From Calliphora vicina (taxonomy: Eukaryota; Arthropoda; Insecta; Diptera; Calliphoridae), in assembly GCF_958450345.1 (NCBI RefSeq), contig NC_088781.1, forward strand, positions 29,179,857-29,243,856: a DNA stretch of 64,000 bases, given 5' to 3'. Below are positions 46,040 to 57,677 of the stretch, piece after piece (within the stretch, counting starts at the first letter, position 1; each line of letters starts with the position of its first letter). The translations under genes were made by a program, and so were the position numbers. The notes under the pieces are model-generated. The model did no database searches. It was not told where the DNA came from and saw only the letters and a list, made by a program, of their open reading frames with translations.

Positions 46040-46183
46040 AAAAAATAAATTATTTGAAAATATTTGTAAGAAATCAAAAATGTACTTAATATTCATTCAT
46101 TTTGTAATTTACGAATTTTATATTCTTAACCTTTTATTCACAATTGTTATACGAACATTTATTATAGTAATATGTATAATAGA

Positions 46184-47482
46184 GTAACAGCCGATTTTTT
46201 TTTTTTAGATTTCAAAGAGCGCCGGGTGGAAAGTTGTGACACTAGGCCTAAATGTTAAGTGCTGAAAATTTGAGCCAAATCTGGCAACGATTTCTGGACG
46301 CGCATCGAGGTCAAAGTTCAGATATATGCTAAATTTTACTATTTATATGCTCAATTTTCATTAATATCGTCCCAAAAATATATAATATTTCGCTATCTTT
46401 TCATTAGAAATTCCACATATTGAAAAATTTTACTTTTGACCTTCACGATTTTAAGGTTATCGTTTTTTTAGTAAATCTTTCAGACCATAATTAAAATGGC
46501 GCTATTCCACAACCAGGATTATAATATTATGAATAAGTTTTACTTAAAACTTATAACAGTAAGGAAATTTGGCTCATTCGCCAATATATGGTCAAAAAAT
46601 TTGTTTTTCTTGAAAATCGCAAAATTTAAGTCGCAGGTACGGAAAAACTGTAAGCGGTATTGACATAATTTTTTTATATTTTTATTCCCTATTTTGATGT
46701 CAATAAATCCCATTGTGATGATCAAAAAATTCTGAAATTTGTTTAACAAAATTTTTAAAAATTTTAAAATGAAGATTTGAAACAGCCGTTAAAAAAAATA
46801 TTTTTTTTGGCCATACCTGCGAATAGGTTAACGGTATCCTACGAAGACAAAAACTCATACACAAGTAAATACGGATATATTTTAAATAAAAATTAGCTTT
46901 TATTTTAATTTTTATCGAAATATGTTAATTTTTTTCCTAAATTTTTTGTTCAAGTGGCCTGAAACACGTTAATGGTCTGGCGAATTTGTAATAACTTTAA
47001 CATTTTTTAACCAAATTTTGTCATTTATATCTCATTATAACGATAATTACGTACACATTTCGATTATTTTGCATTCAATTGCAAAAGTATTTATTTAGTA
47101 GCAAAATTTTTAAAATATAAAGTTTGAATTTTTTCCGAATTTTGGCAATAATACAGTTTTTGGGTCATTTTGATCCAAAGAAGATGCAAGGTTAATTTCC
47201 AAAAAATTTTTTTTAATGTAATATTCATTAATATAAATAAATCTATACATTTCTAGAAAACAGTGCAGAAATTTTAACGAGTTTCACCTATTTATTCCAT
47301 ATAAAAGTAAAATTTTGCATATATCTGAACTTTGACCTCGATGCGCGCCCAGAAATCCTTGCCCGATTTGGCTTAAATTTTCAGCACTTAACTTTTAGGC
47401 CTAGTGTCACAATATTCCATCGGGCACTCTTCAAAATTTTAACAAAACATTTTTTCCATACAACTGATTGTCACTCTAATGT
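46184..47482. mobile_element. Foldback element F2, TIRs of about 170 bp
   Basis: The left (46184-46345) and right (about 47310-47482) ends are reverse complements, sharing GTGACACTAGGCCTAAA, AAGTGCTGAAAATTT, GCGCATCGAGGTCAAAGTTC and AGATATATGC. The core (about 46385-46860: TTTCGCTATCTTTTCATTAG, TTCGCCAATATATGG, CATACCTGCGAATAGGTTAA) equals one arm of F1 at 11186-13162. F1 and F2 share a core but have different ends. No protein is encoded. Confidence 0.85.
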
Positions 47483-48124
47483 ATATGGTTAAATTCTTGA
47501 ATATGTCAAACGCGACTGAGAAAATAAAAACCTTTGAAACAATTCGATTTAGTTTGGTTTTTACATAGTGTTACATTTTTACATTTTAAAAACGGTGGTC
47601 ATTTCCTCTAAATAAACCAGATTCTATTAAAATCAAAGTATTTAAAGGGTAGTCAAAATAAAATTTCAGTAAAAATATATTTTTATCAAAAAATTGCTTA
47701 AAACCTAAGGCATTTAAAAATATTTACAATAAAAAAGTGTTTACTTGTATCAACCAGATCAGTTGCGACTAACGGAGGGTTAAAAACACACTCGTAATAT
47801 GGTTAATGTTAACTCTAACAACGCATACGATATACTGTCTGCTCCGCAACTCGCTGTTATTTATATACACAGCGTCATCTTCAAGTTCTTTCCTGAATTA
47901 TTTAACAGAAAATCTAGAATGTTCTATTTCCGCAATGATTACCTAGAGATTTTAAAGCGGTTAATGCAGTTATTCTTACAAAAAAAATTAATAATAGCAT
48001 ATTATCAACTTTATTTGCAAGTAGAAGTTAATATTGATAGAAATGCTGATAAACGTGATGCATGACGTTACAGAGCGTTAAATTCAAATTGATAATGCAA
48101 TTTCGCAACAAGAGGTTGAAAATT
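47483..48124. other. Non-coding DNA, no gene seen
   Basis: An 88-codon frame at 47799-48065 has ordinary composition but no recognisable motif. I leave it uncalled. Confidence 0.4.
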
Positions 48125-48905
48125 CATACTTTTTCATAGAGTCGAAATTTTTTTATTATTGAACAAAAATTTATGAAAAAAAATTTATTTTTTGTGAAAA
48201 AAAAAAAATTTGGGTTAAACAATATTTTTCCCGAATTTGACCCATTACTTATGGCCTTATATACACACGTCATTGTAAATGAATTTGAAATATCTATCAT
48301 TAGATATCCATGTAATACCCTACACTAAGTAAATGAGCAAAAATATTTTTCTTTTAAAATTTCAATAATTTATTTTCGCGAATGATTTTCGAAGGAGGTC
48401 TTTATATGACTAATTCGATCATCATAAAAGTAGGTGAGATGATTTCCGTATATATAAAACTTATTTGGAGCGAAATCTGTGTAGATATCTGTATGAGTTA
48501 AACATTTATGACCGATAAAGTCGGAAGGACATTTGTATGGAGTCTATTTGAAATAATTGACCGATTTCAGCCAGTTTCAATAGACTTCGTCCTTGTGTCG
48601 ATTGTATATTCCAAATTTTATCAAAATATCTTCAAAATTGCGACCTGTACTTTGAGCACAAGGTTATAATAGACAGCCAGCTAGCCAAACAGACAGCCAA
48701 CCAGACAGACGGAAGGACATTGTTTAATCGACTCAGAAATTGATTCTGAAGCGATCGGTTTACTTTAACATATGCACTATGGTGGTGTAGGTTATAATAA
48801 TATCAGCCATTTGTGGGCCGATTTTCTCGATTTTAAATAGCAAATGTATGTAAGTTATTTTGGGGGCTACGGAAAATTGATTTCAACATACAGATAACCT
48901 TGTTT
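48125..48905 (+). repeat. Family A nested inside family B
   Basis: Family B text runs to ATTAGATATCCATG near 48313. Family A then starts at TAATACCCTACACTAAG and runs to GCACTATGGTGGTGTAGG near 48797. Family B resumes at ATCAGCCATTTGTGGGCCG near 48806. A few dozen B bases are missing at the junction. The A copy lacks its CAAGTAAG start. Confidence 0.8.
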
Positions 48906-49139
48906 TTATTGTTTAACGTAGCGTTGCCGCTCTTGTTTAGACATGACATTTCAGCGTTATAGCTAAGCCAATGAAAACCTTCCGCATTCCACTCTTATTT
49001 AGGTGGGCCTGTAAAACTATTTGAAATACACTAATACTCTGATTTTCCATACATTTTTGTATTGATTTTCATTTAATTGGTTCCTAGATTCATAATTTTT
49101 GCTGAAAAAAATAGATTTTTCAATACAAACTTTTTCTTA

Positions 49140-49345
49140 TTAACGACGCAAATCGAAGTACTAACGACGCAACTTCGAAGCCATTCGACGCAAACTGAAA
49201 CAAATACAATGCAAATCGAATCACGAACGACGCAACTTCAAAGACATGCAACGCAAATTGGAACAAAATCGACACAACTTCGAAATCACAGAAATTTTAA
49301 AAGACGCAACTTCGAAACTGACGAAGCGACGCAAACCGGGGTATT
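49140..49345 (+). repeat. Degenerate short tandem repeat (ACGACGCAA...TTCGAA)
   Basis: A unit built on CGACGCAACTTCGAA / CGACGCAAATCGAA recurs about ten times with a spacing of roughly 17-21 bp. Translation gives a TTQIE/TTQLR-type repeat within a 92-codon frame (49077-49355). I see no sign of real coding. Confidence 0.65.
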
Positions 49346-49364
49346 AGTGAATTAGTAAATTTCA

Positions 49365-50040
49365 ATGGTAAATAAGTGGTTTCGTAGTGGACGTACAATC
49401 AAGTAAGATACTGAACATTCTGGTGGCCCTGTTGAGGTCTCTACACCCGAAACTATTGAACAAATTAAAAGTGAGAGCGATTGTGGAAGCCATAGGCACC
49501 TCAAATGGCTCATTCAACCGGCCAAAACGTGGTTCCACCACAACACAGCAGATCCCAAACGTTAATCAAAGCAGTGGGTTTCTCGGGGTGAATCTGCGCC
49601 AAAGAAGGTCAATTCAGCCAATAAAGTCATGGCAAACTTTTTTGGGATGCACGTAGTATAATCCATATTGACTAACTTTAAAAGGGTAAAATAATCAACG
49701 GCGAAGATTATGCCAACTTATTGGGTCAATTTAATGAGGATTTAAAAAAACACAAAGAAAAAAGTTATTTTCCACCACGACAATACAAGGGGCATACGTG
49801 TGTAGTTTCCATGATAAAAATCCATGAATTAGGCAACGTTTTGCTCTCTCATCTGTCCTTTTCTTCGGATTTAGCACCCAGTGATATTAAATGTCTCATC
49901 ATCTCTCATACCTATTTTGATGACCTCTAAAATTTTTTTTTTTTTTTTGGAAGGCATTAAAAGATTGGACAAAATTTGTAGAGCTCAAATGAGCTATAGG
50001 AGTCAAAATCATGTGTTTCATTCAAAAAGTCACGGCTCTC
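49365..50040 (+). pseudogene. Mariner transposase pseudogene
   Basis: In broken frames: MVNKWFRSGRTIK, HSGGPVEVSTPETIEQIK, RGESAPKKVNSANKVMANFF, then after gaps HHDNTRGIRV near the second catalytic aspartate, DLAPSDIKCLIIS, and a RHxKIGQNL tail. The order is that of a full mariner transposase with short internal deletions. The first catalytic DEK segment is lost. Confidence 0.82.
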
Positions 50041-51521
50041 GTGTCTTAAACTACTGAGTGTCAAATATTATTTTAAAATTTTCATTATTTAAAAGATCAT
50101 AACTAAAATTTTACTAATAACCTAAAATTTTGTTTAGGTGTTTATGGTCCATCGATATGTTTTGTTGATTTTTTTATTTCGTTATTTTGTTAGTTTAGCT
50201 TGTGAAGAGTTTTGTTTCAGAAAGATTACCAACTGATGTAGAAAACCTAAATGAAACCAGTTTTAACATTTCCCTGCCTTTTGACAAGTGTCAAAAGTAG
50301 TAATAAAACCAAATTTAAAACACATGCATACTTAAAATTTTTAAATATTTATCTTCCCACAAAAACCACAATAAACATATTTATTCAAATATAAAAAAAT
50401 GCTGCAAAAGTAATAATACTATTTTTTACATACAGCTGTAAGTAATCACATTAAGAATGAAAATAACAATAATAAATGTACCCAGAAAAAGCCAGCAAAT
50501 AAAAATAAAATACAAAAAATCTAATTTCTACGAAACAAAATAAAGAAATGACACATTAAAGTCATGTACCGGAGAAAAGGGTTCTTAAACGAATATATAG
50601 AGTATAATAATTGTACTTTTGCACATAAAATTATACATATTTGCTTAGACGGGCGCCTGAAAGCAGGCAACATAAGTTAACACAGATAAATTTAAAAAGG
50701 AATACGATATTAAAAGAATAATAAGAAAATGTTTGCCGCCAGTTATGTTTAAAAATAAGAGAATTATATAAATAAGAAACACATACATATATTTGTATAT
50801 GAGAGTTTAAACATATAAACTTTTTTGATAATAAGAAAATATTATGTATGTAAATGTTGTTTTTTACTGTTTAAATATAATTGTGATTCTTTTGTCGTTT
50901 GAAATGTTTTATTTGCTGAGACTTAAAATGCAAAAATATAAAATGTTTGTAATAATAATTCAAATACCAGCAAACACGAATTATGAATAAAACGTATACA
51001 ATATGAAATATGTTATGCAGGTCTCCATCTCTCACTCTCTTCAAGCATAAATTGTAATGAAATAAAATTTAAGCAAAATCTTGCTGCCTCAGTTGAAAAA
51101 CATAAATTTATGAAGAAATCGTTTAAGCTTTTTATACAATAAAGAATTTAACTCAAAGAAAATTATTTATAAGGATTTCTTGTTAAATGTGGACATTTTT
51201 TTATTAAAAAAATATGAATTAGCAACAATATTTTTGCTTAATAATTCCATGGATTTTTTATACATATTTAGTTATTGTATATAAGTAAATAATTTAATTA
51301 CAGACTTTTTTTAAGAAGAGAATTACTTGAATATTAAATTAGTTATAGGATTTGCATACTATAAACCCTAAGTAGCTTAAAATTTTAATAATTTAAAAAA
51401 GTATAAAGAAATCAAGTAGTTTTTTCTATTGTTTAAACAAGCTAGGCCATTATACTTATAGCTTTGTGGATGAAATTGCACATAAATACGAAATTATAAA
51501 GAATTATTTACAATAATAGCA
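50041..51521. other. AT-rich non-coding DNA, no gene seen
   Basis: Uniformly A/T-rich with no repeats shared with the rest of the window and no coding signature. Confidence 0.5.
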
Positions 51522-52371
51522 CTGTCCAAAAGCATTTTTGGAACAGAATAGCGACCCTATAATTCTGAATGGGCATCTTGAGTAGATCAGTTTTGTAGAA
51601 TAAACTTATTGTCCAGCTGGTTTGTTTATTTTTCTACAGTGGGCCAAAGTTTTAATTTTTTGATCGAAGGTAGCATTATACTAACTAAAAATAAATGTTG
51701 TAAGTTAATATCTGAGAGTATTATTATTGTCAGAGTCATATTGTGGAATTTTATGGAAATCGTTTTTGTGGAAGATCTTAACCCTCTGTCTCCTCTCTTT
51801 AGGGGTCAATTTGACCCTTTTTTCGAGAATATCTAAAAAAGGCCTTAAGGGCTATTTATATTTAAAATTTCAGCTCATTCGAATTTTTGACGATTTTTGT
51901 AAAAAGTGTCGGGCCCGAGATGGCATGTAATTTTGCTAATTAAGAGTAAAGCGCTATATTTACAACTTTTAAGTCTTTGGTGACCCACACTGAAATTTTC
52001 TGGGAAAAATTTTCGTAGAATATTTCAATCCTTAAATGTGCTTTCTGAAAGGACTTTTTTTATTTTCTTTAAAAATTGACCCCTAAAGATTGGAGATAGA
52101 GAGTTAAGATCTTCCACAAAAATGATCCCCATAAAATTCCACAATATGACTCTGACAATAAGAACTCTCTCAGATATGAACTTACAACATTTTTTTCAGT
52201 TTGTATAAACTTCAATCAAAAATTTAAAACTTTGACCCACTCTAAAAAAAATCCAGACCAGGTGGACTATAAGTTTATTCTACAAAAATGACATACTGAA
52301 CGTGTTCTTTCAGAGTTATAAGGTCACTATTCTGTTAAAATCAAAAAGTCTCCTTTTGTTGGACAGTGTAA
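51522..52371. mobile_element. Foldback MITE with arms of about 290 bp
   Basis: CACTGTCCAAAAGC at the left and the inverse of CACTGTCCAACAAAAGG at the right. The arms share CAGAATAG.GACC, AGAATAAACTTATAGTCCA-like text, GGGCCAAAGTTTTAAT, CAGAGTCATATTGTGGAATT and GTGGAAGATCTTAAC. The centre carries facing CTTTAGGGGTCAATTTG and AAATTGACCCCTAAAG blocks. TA could be the target duplication, with one extra base at the left. It interrupts the gypsy pol remnant to its right. Confidence 0.82.
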
Positions 52372-53030
52372 TTTGACTGGTTAATGATAGTCGTCGCATG
52401 GCCTCCATTCATTATTACATTTGGTACTTTAGAAGGATGGCAAATACCTAACTGCATCATATATTCGAATTCCTTTTTAACGATTTTAACCTTTTCAGGT
52501 GTTAATCTTCTTGATTTGCAATGGACTGGTGGTCCTTGTGTTGTTATATGATGGGTAACTGAATGTTTTTCTGGTGACAGTTTGTTTAAAGATATTAAAA
52601 TAGCCTTGAATTGTGGTAGTAGGGAATAGAAAGGAGAACTTTGAGAAACATATTGGCAATTGATACTATTCGGTACATCCTCGTTCATAATAAATCCGGT
52701 TGAAGACAAATTAGTTTTCTTACAGATTTTTAACATCAGCCAATAGGTCGTAGTGGTCAAGAATATCAAAACTAACAATTGCTTCCATACAAAATCTCTT
52801 CTTAACCAAATGTTTTAATAGATAAGTTTTTTGGCAAAAGTATTAATAACGGTATTGTTTGCAGCTTGAAGTACTAATGATCCAGGTTTATCACCTTTAT
52901 TTAGTGCTGTTGCGGGAATGACTTAGATGTCGTCTCCTGTGTTGACTAAAAATCTATGATTAAAAATATTGTCTCGTAAGAACAGGCAACTTATCTTCAA
53001 TTCTTTGGCAACCATCGCCTTAGATGAAGG
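52372..53030 (-). pseudogene. Ty3/gypsy protease and start of reverse transcriptase
   Basis: Protease part (about 52780-53030): NHRFLVNTGDD then VIPATALNKG, matching the retropepsin pattern FLIDTGADVSVIP, with the catalytic D replaced by N. LVLQAANNTVINTFAKKLI and the LRRDFVWK text follow. The RT N-terminus (52341-52778) reads HSVTHHITTQGPPVHCKSRR then LTPEKVKIVKKEFEYMMQLG and ICHPSKVPN, as in insect gypsy elements. The RT is cut by the foldback MITE before its catalytic motifs. A stop separates the two parts. Confidence 0.82.
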
Positions 53031-53164
53031 AGTTTTTAGTTTTACGATTGATGTGCACAAGGAGGGCAGCATTTAGAGGCTTTTGAGGCTTTTCGGTGTC
53101 TGCTATTGCTATTGCTTCTGCTTCTGTTACGGCTGCGATTTCTTCTATGAAATAGAGGAGAAGA

Positions 53165-53765
53165 ATTGATTTCATCAAAACGTTAATTTTTTTTTCTCCC
53201 TTACCTCTCTTGGGAGCATAAGGCTTTCACAAAATATTTCCATCTTACACGATTTGTTGCAGTTACTTTCGTGACTTTCCATGTAAAATAGCATTGTCCT
53301 TGATTTTTGAGTATAATGCGTCTCCATGTGTTCTTTGGTCGACCACGGCTTCTTGAGGATTCCACCTTCAGTGTTCCACTCTAATTTCATCCTTGTTATA
53401 CTGTCCGGATTCTTTCTGATAGTATGGCGGATCCACCTCCATTTCTTACGTTTTATTTGTGTTATGGGTTCCTCCTTGGTGAGGTTCCAGAGATCTGTGT
53501 TGCTGATGTTGTTAGGCCAGAATATTCTGAATATGATTCTGAGTCACTTGTTAATGAACACCTGTAGTTTTTGCGTGATGGTGTTCGATTCTAATCAAGC
53601 TTCAATTCCGTACAACAGAGTAGATTGGTTCGCCTGGATATTTGTGAGTTTATCCATACTAATTGTAGTCTTCCTAATGCCGCTCTCGCTTTATTGAGCC
53701 TGTTATTTACATATGTTTCAGCGCCACCATTCATTGATACTGTACTGCCTAGATAGTGTTGAATA
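53165..53765 (-). pseudogene. RTE-type non-LTR RT C-terminus inserted in gypsy gag
   Basis: Minus-strand scraps read YLGSTVSMNGGAETYVNNR, LNKARAALGRLQ, RSRGRPKNTWRR near 53330 and the LPREVREKKK tail. YLGS...GG...V..R..KAR.A...L followed by GRPK.TWRR is the characteristic end of RTE-clade (BovB-like) ORFs. It lies between the body of the gypsy gag frame (above 53765) and an RS-rich gag tail (53040-53160), so it inserted into gag. Confidence 0.78.
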
Positions 53766-53837
53766 CGTTTAATAAGTTCACTTATTTACTTTTCTAATTC
53801 TTCAAATGGAGTTTGTCTAGTCGTACTAACTTGACAA

Positions 53838-54331
53838 GGCTAGGAAGAATCTAGCTGAACGATTATTTTGTCAGCCATGAACGGCAGTTTATCTAAACTA
53901 TCCGAACTTGTTAATAGCACCGCTTTTAAAGTTGCTGGCAAATGCTGGAACCATAAAGATTTCAGGATATCGTCAGATGTTTTACCTGATGATAATTGCC
54001 GCATTTCACGCAATATTGTAGAGGGACATTTATCACCTAATTGTATATTTTCTAACAATTTCTGCATCCGTTTTTCCTCGGAATCTTGAAATTCGTTAAG
54101 TAAATCGGACTTGAGAGCACGATACATATTTTGAGTTTCAACGGACCCAACTAGTACATGATATTTCGTGGCACCTTGAGAAATACTGGAATTAATGAAA
54201 TGACTTTGTATTTGACTAAATCTGAATTTTAGATTAGTCTTCCAAAACTGTGGAATTTTTACTGAAACACCTGAAATCTCAAGTGATGGAGACGTTGGTG
54301 GTGATACAAATTCTTCTTCAGCTAATGACAT
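53838..54331 (-). pseudogene. Ty3/gypsy gag, 163-codon open part
   Basis: Starts MSLAEEEFVSPPTSPSLEIS. The sequence then reads VSVKIPQFWKTNLKFRFSQI, the typical gag matrix/capsid opening (IP.FW..NP..WF.Q.E..F), followed by ATKYHVLVGSVE, LLENIQLGDKCPSTILREMR and LKSLWFQHLPATLKAVL, as in gag of CsRn1-like gypsy elements. The frame ends at a stop. The gag hinge (QTPFEELE) continues out of frame to the RTE insertion. An RS-rich tail with CCPPC-like residues lies at 53040-53160. No LTR could be delimited on either side. Confidence 0.82.
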
Positions 54332-54344
54332 ATTGAAATGTTTT

Positions 54345-55357
54345 TTAAAAATGTTTTTTATTCAACAAAATTTTATTGTCAACTCCAAAAATTAAAAAAA
54401 TATTAACGACAATTTTTTCAACAACTATTTATGTAGATAAATAAAAAAGTAAAATGAAATTGTGATTGTTTAAAATTTACAACAGGTAGAATCCCCACAA
54501 GAAAATGCAAGAAAACCGGCATCAAAAAAGTTTACTCCTTTGAGCAAAGGAGCAGTATTTCTCAGTTGGAAAGAGTGGTCCTTTAAAGCCAAAAAGTGAA
54601 AGTAAATAAAGTACCTTTTTTTCTCTTAAAACAAAATTTTAAATTCACTGTAAATAACTCACATCGCGCACAAACGAATACATGATTCTGTAAACTTAAA
54701 ATTCAAATGCTCACAAAATTACATTTACAGTAACCCACGTAATACCCATAAAATGTTCATTATATTGCACTGCCACTTTACATGACATTGCCCTTTAGAA
54801 AAGCATTCACTCCCCGAAGGGATAAGTTTTAAATTGTTTGGGTGCTCAAAACTATTTATATTGCAGTTTTTATTGTTTGATGTGCTTAATTCTTGTTAAA
54901 ATCCATTATTGTTTTGGTATGCTTGATGGTAACTGATGATTGTTTCAAACTTTGAGCAAAAAAAAAACAAAAATAAAAAATTGGCTTGGAAAGTATGCAC
55001 CATTTTTATAACAAAAATGTAGGTATTCCCTTAAACCAGCTATAAATATGTGTGTGCAGAAGTAATAATAAAAATATTCATATTGTCTGTTTATAAATAT
55101 TTGATATTTATAAAAAAAAGAGAAAACTGTTGTTCGTTCCAACATGTTGATATAAGTACATGTATTTATAGGTGGCTGTCCAAATAGTACATATACAGTG
55201 TGGCTCAAAATACATTGGACAAGAATTGCTTCTTACTACACTAATTCTTATTCCAATAAACGCTCATCACATTTTTAAAACGACTTATTAAAAATGTGCT
55301 TTAAATAATACATATTTAAGGTTAATAATGGTTTTTAATTTTAAAATGTATATGAAA
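54345..55357. other. Non-coding DNA, possible gypsy leader in part
   Basis: The first 200 bases upstream of gag could be the element's leader, but I see no primer-binding site or LTR. The rest is A/T-rich. Confidence 0.4.
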
Positions 55358-55906
55358 AAAGTACGAGAGCTATATTCGGCTGTGCCGAATCTTGTGTACC
55401 CTTTAGCAAATTATACTTTAAAATTAAATTTTTTTTTTAATTTCTTTGTTTAAAAAAAAATAAATTTTTTTTCCAATTTCTTTTGAAATTTAATAGTGAA
55501 AAAAAATTTATGACAAAAAAATTTTTGGGAAAAAAAATTCGGGTTATAAAATATTTTTCCCGATTTTGACTCACTTTATGTCCGACACTAAAAGGCCTCT
55601 GAAATATCTAGATATCCATATTGTCTATATTAATGACTTAGTAATCCAGATATAGATTAAAAATTGGTAAAAAATAGAGTTTGTTCTGGTTTTTCCTTAT
55701 ATCTCAGCCATTTGAATCATGTATGTAAGTTATTTGGCGGCTACGGATTTCAACATAGAGACAAACGGTCTAACGGACATGGCTATATCGACTCAGCTCG
55801 ATCGAGAATATAAATACTTTGTGGGGTCGCAAATCAAAAATGTAGAATTTACATTCGGAATGACAGACTTATATATATTCTTGCCACTCATGGTGAAGGG
55901 AATAAA
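55358..55906 (+). repeat. Interspersed repeat family B, near full-length copy
   Basis: AAGTACGAGAGC, palindrome TTCGGCTGTGCCGAA, GTGTACCCTTTAGCAAATTA, then the usual internal blocks to CTCATGGTGAAGGGAATA. The GTCY run is degraded (GAGACAAACGGTCTAACGG). Confidence 0.85.
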
Positions 55907-56012
55907 AATGACAATTTGGACGGTCGTAGTCTTGCTATTGGAATGATTTGTGGTCGAATAAGATTCGTTTGTCGTATCATTTTTATCTTGTTTTATTTCT
56001 TGTTAATTTTTT

Positions 56013-57364
56013 TATACCCTAGACCACAATAGTGGGGGGATAATTCGTCAAAATTTGGTACAAGCTCTTCTATTGCCCCAAGGACTAAGCGTATTGAATT
56101 TGGTTAGAATCGGTCGATTATTTCTCCTAGCCCCCATACGATTGCCCTATCTGCAAACTGTTAAGCTCTCATAAATATCTTAGTTATATAGATATCCAAA
56201 CAAAATACAGCAAAAATTAGTTTTATATAAGGTGAACTGGCCTCACTAAATTTTGTCATGATCGGTCTACAATTGGTCAAATTAAATATTTTATAACTCA
56301 AGAAATACAATTTTTGACTTTTTTTTGCAAAATCGATTTTTTCTTCAATATGGGCCATTTTTTTAATTTTTTTTTTTTTGCAAAAAAATTTCAAAAATTG
56401 TATTTCTTGAGTTATAAAATATTTATTTTGATAGATATCTCACTCGCATCCCACAAGGGACTAAAAATATCTTAAAGGAATGGACCTAAGCTTTCTTTTG
56501 ACTAAAAAAAAATTTTTAAAAAAGGGCCCATTTTGAAAAAAAAATCGTATTTGCAAAAAAATAATCAAAAATTGTAAGTCTTGAGTTAAAAAATATTTAT
56601 TTTGATAGATATCCCACTCGCATCCCACTAAGTGACCAAAAGGGTCTTTAAGGATAATATCTAAGCTTTTGTTTGAGCTCAAAAAAAAAAAATTAAAAAA
56701 GGGTCCATTTTGCAAAAAAAGTCAAAAATTTTATGTTTTGAGTTACAAAATATTTATTTTGATAGATATCCCACTCGCATCCCACTAAGGGCCCATTTTA
56801 AAAAGTCAAAAAAGTTTTTGATTTCGGAAAAAAAATATTAAAATTTTTTTATTTTTTTTCGAAAGATTGAAGAAATAGCTATCTAAACTATTTGGGACAC
56901 ATTTTGCTAAGAACAATAGGTATTAAGTTACATGGATAAGAAAAAACCCCTGTTTGACCAAAATGTCAAAATTTGACCCCCTATAACTCAGAGAGTTCTC
57001 GACCGATCTTGTTGAAAAATTGTGTCTGAGTTACTATCCAATAGAACTAGCCTTGGTGCAAATTTCATCCCGATCGGAAGATATCGATTTCAAAAGTTGG
57101 TTCACTTAACATGAAATGCCCAATATATACTAAAGTTATATCACTAAATTTTGTAAATATCGGTGCATAATTAGCCATAGCTCTCATATAATTCCCACTT
57201 CCTAAAATCATTCTAATTAATTACAAATTTTGGTATTCAAATAAAATTCAACACAAAGAGGTTTCATATAAGTCAAGCCACCTATTTTTACGGCGATTGG
57301 TACATAATTAGATTGCTTAATGGTATCAAATGTTCGGGCTAGACCGACTATACTTCCTTACTTG
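56013..57364 (-). repeat. Interspersed repeat family C, with internal unit of about 165 bp
   Basis: On the minus strand it begins CAAGTAAGGAAGTATAGTCG, GGTCTAGCCCGAAC, and ends CCACTATTGTGGTCTAGGGTATA. The ends resemble family A while the interior differs. Three copies of a block containing GATAGATATCCCACTCGCAT and GAGTTA.AAAATATTTATTTT start near 56409, 56583 and 56740, and an inverted copy of the TTCTTGAGTTATAAAATATT part lies near 56285. Non-coding. Confidence 0.8.
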
Positions 57365-57625
57365 TTTATACTCTGTTACTTCACTTGAGGTAAATAATGA
57401 AAAATGTTGAGCCAAACGCGTAATGTTAACCAATTATTAAATACACAAATTGTTAAATTTCATACGTTATAATTGGAATAAATGACAAGCTCTGTTGAAA
57501 ATGGTTTCACTTATATCATTTATAAATTGCTGAAATAGTTAATTTTTTTTATATTTTAAATAAAATATCTTCTGTGTAAACTAGTCTTCCTATTGTTATA
57601 TTATTTCAATTGTTATATCATATTT

Positions 57626-57677
57626 AGGTGGAGGGTATTTTGGATTCGGCATGGCCGAATATAGTTCTCCTACTTGT
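57626..57677 (-). repeat. Solo start of a family B-type repeat
   Basis: Reads, inverted, CAAGTAGGAGAACTATATTC, palindrome ATTCGGCCATGCCGAAT, and TACCCTCCACC. Only the first 50 bp or so of the repeat is here. Confidence 0.7.

Noticed and set aside
47799..48065. 88-codon plus-strand frame as a small gene
   Set aside because: The composition is plausible, but there is no motif, splice context or homology that I can recognise.
53326..53697. 123-codon plus-strand hydrophobic frame
   Set aside because: It is antisense to the RTE remnant; the hydrophobicity comes from the complementary strand.
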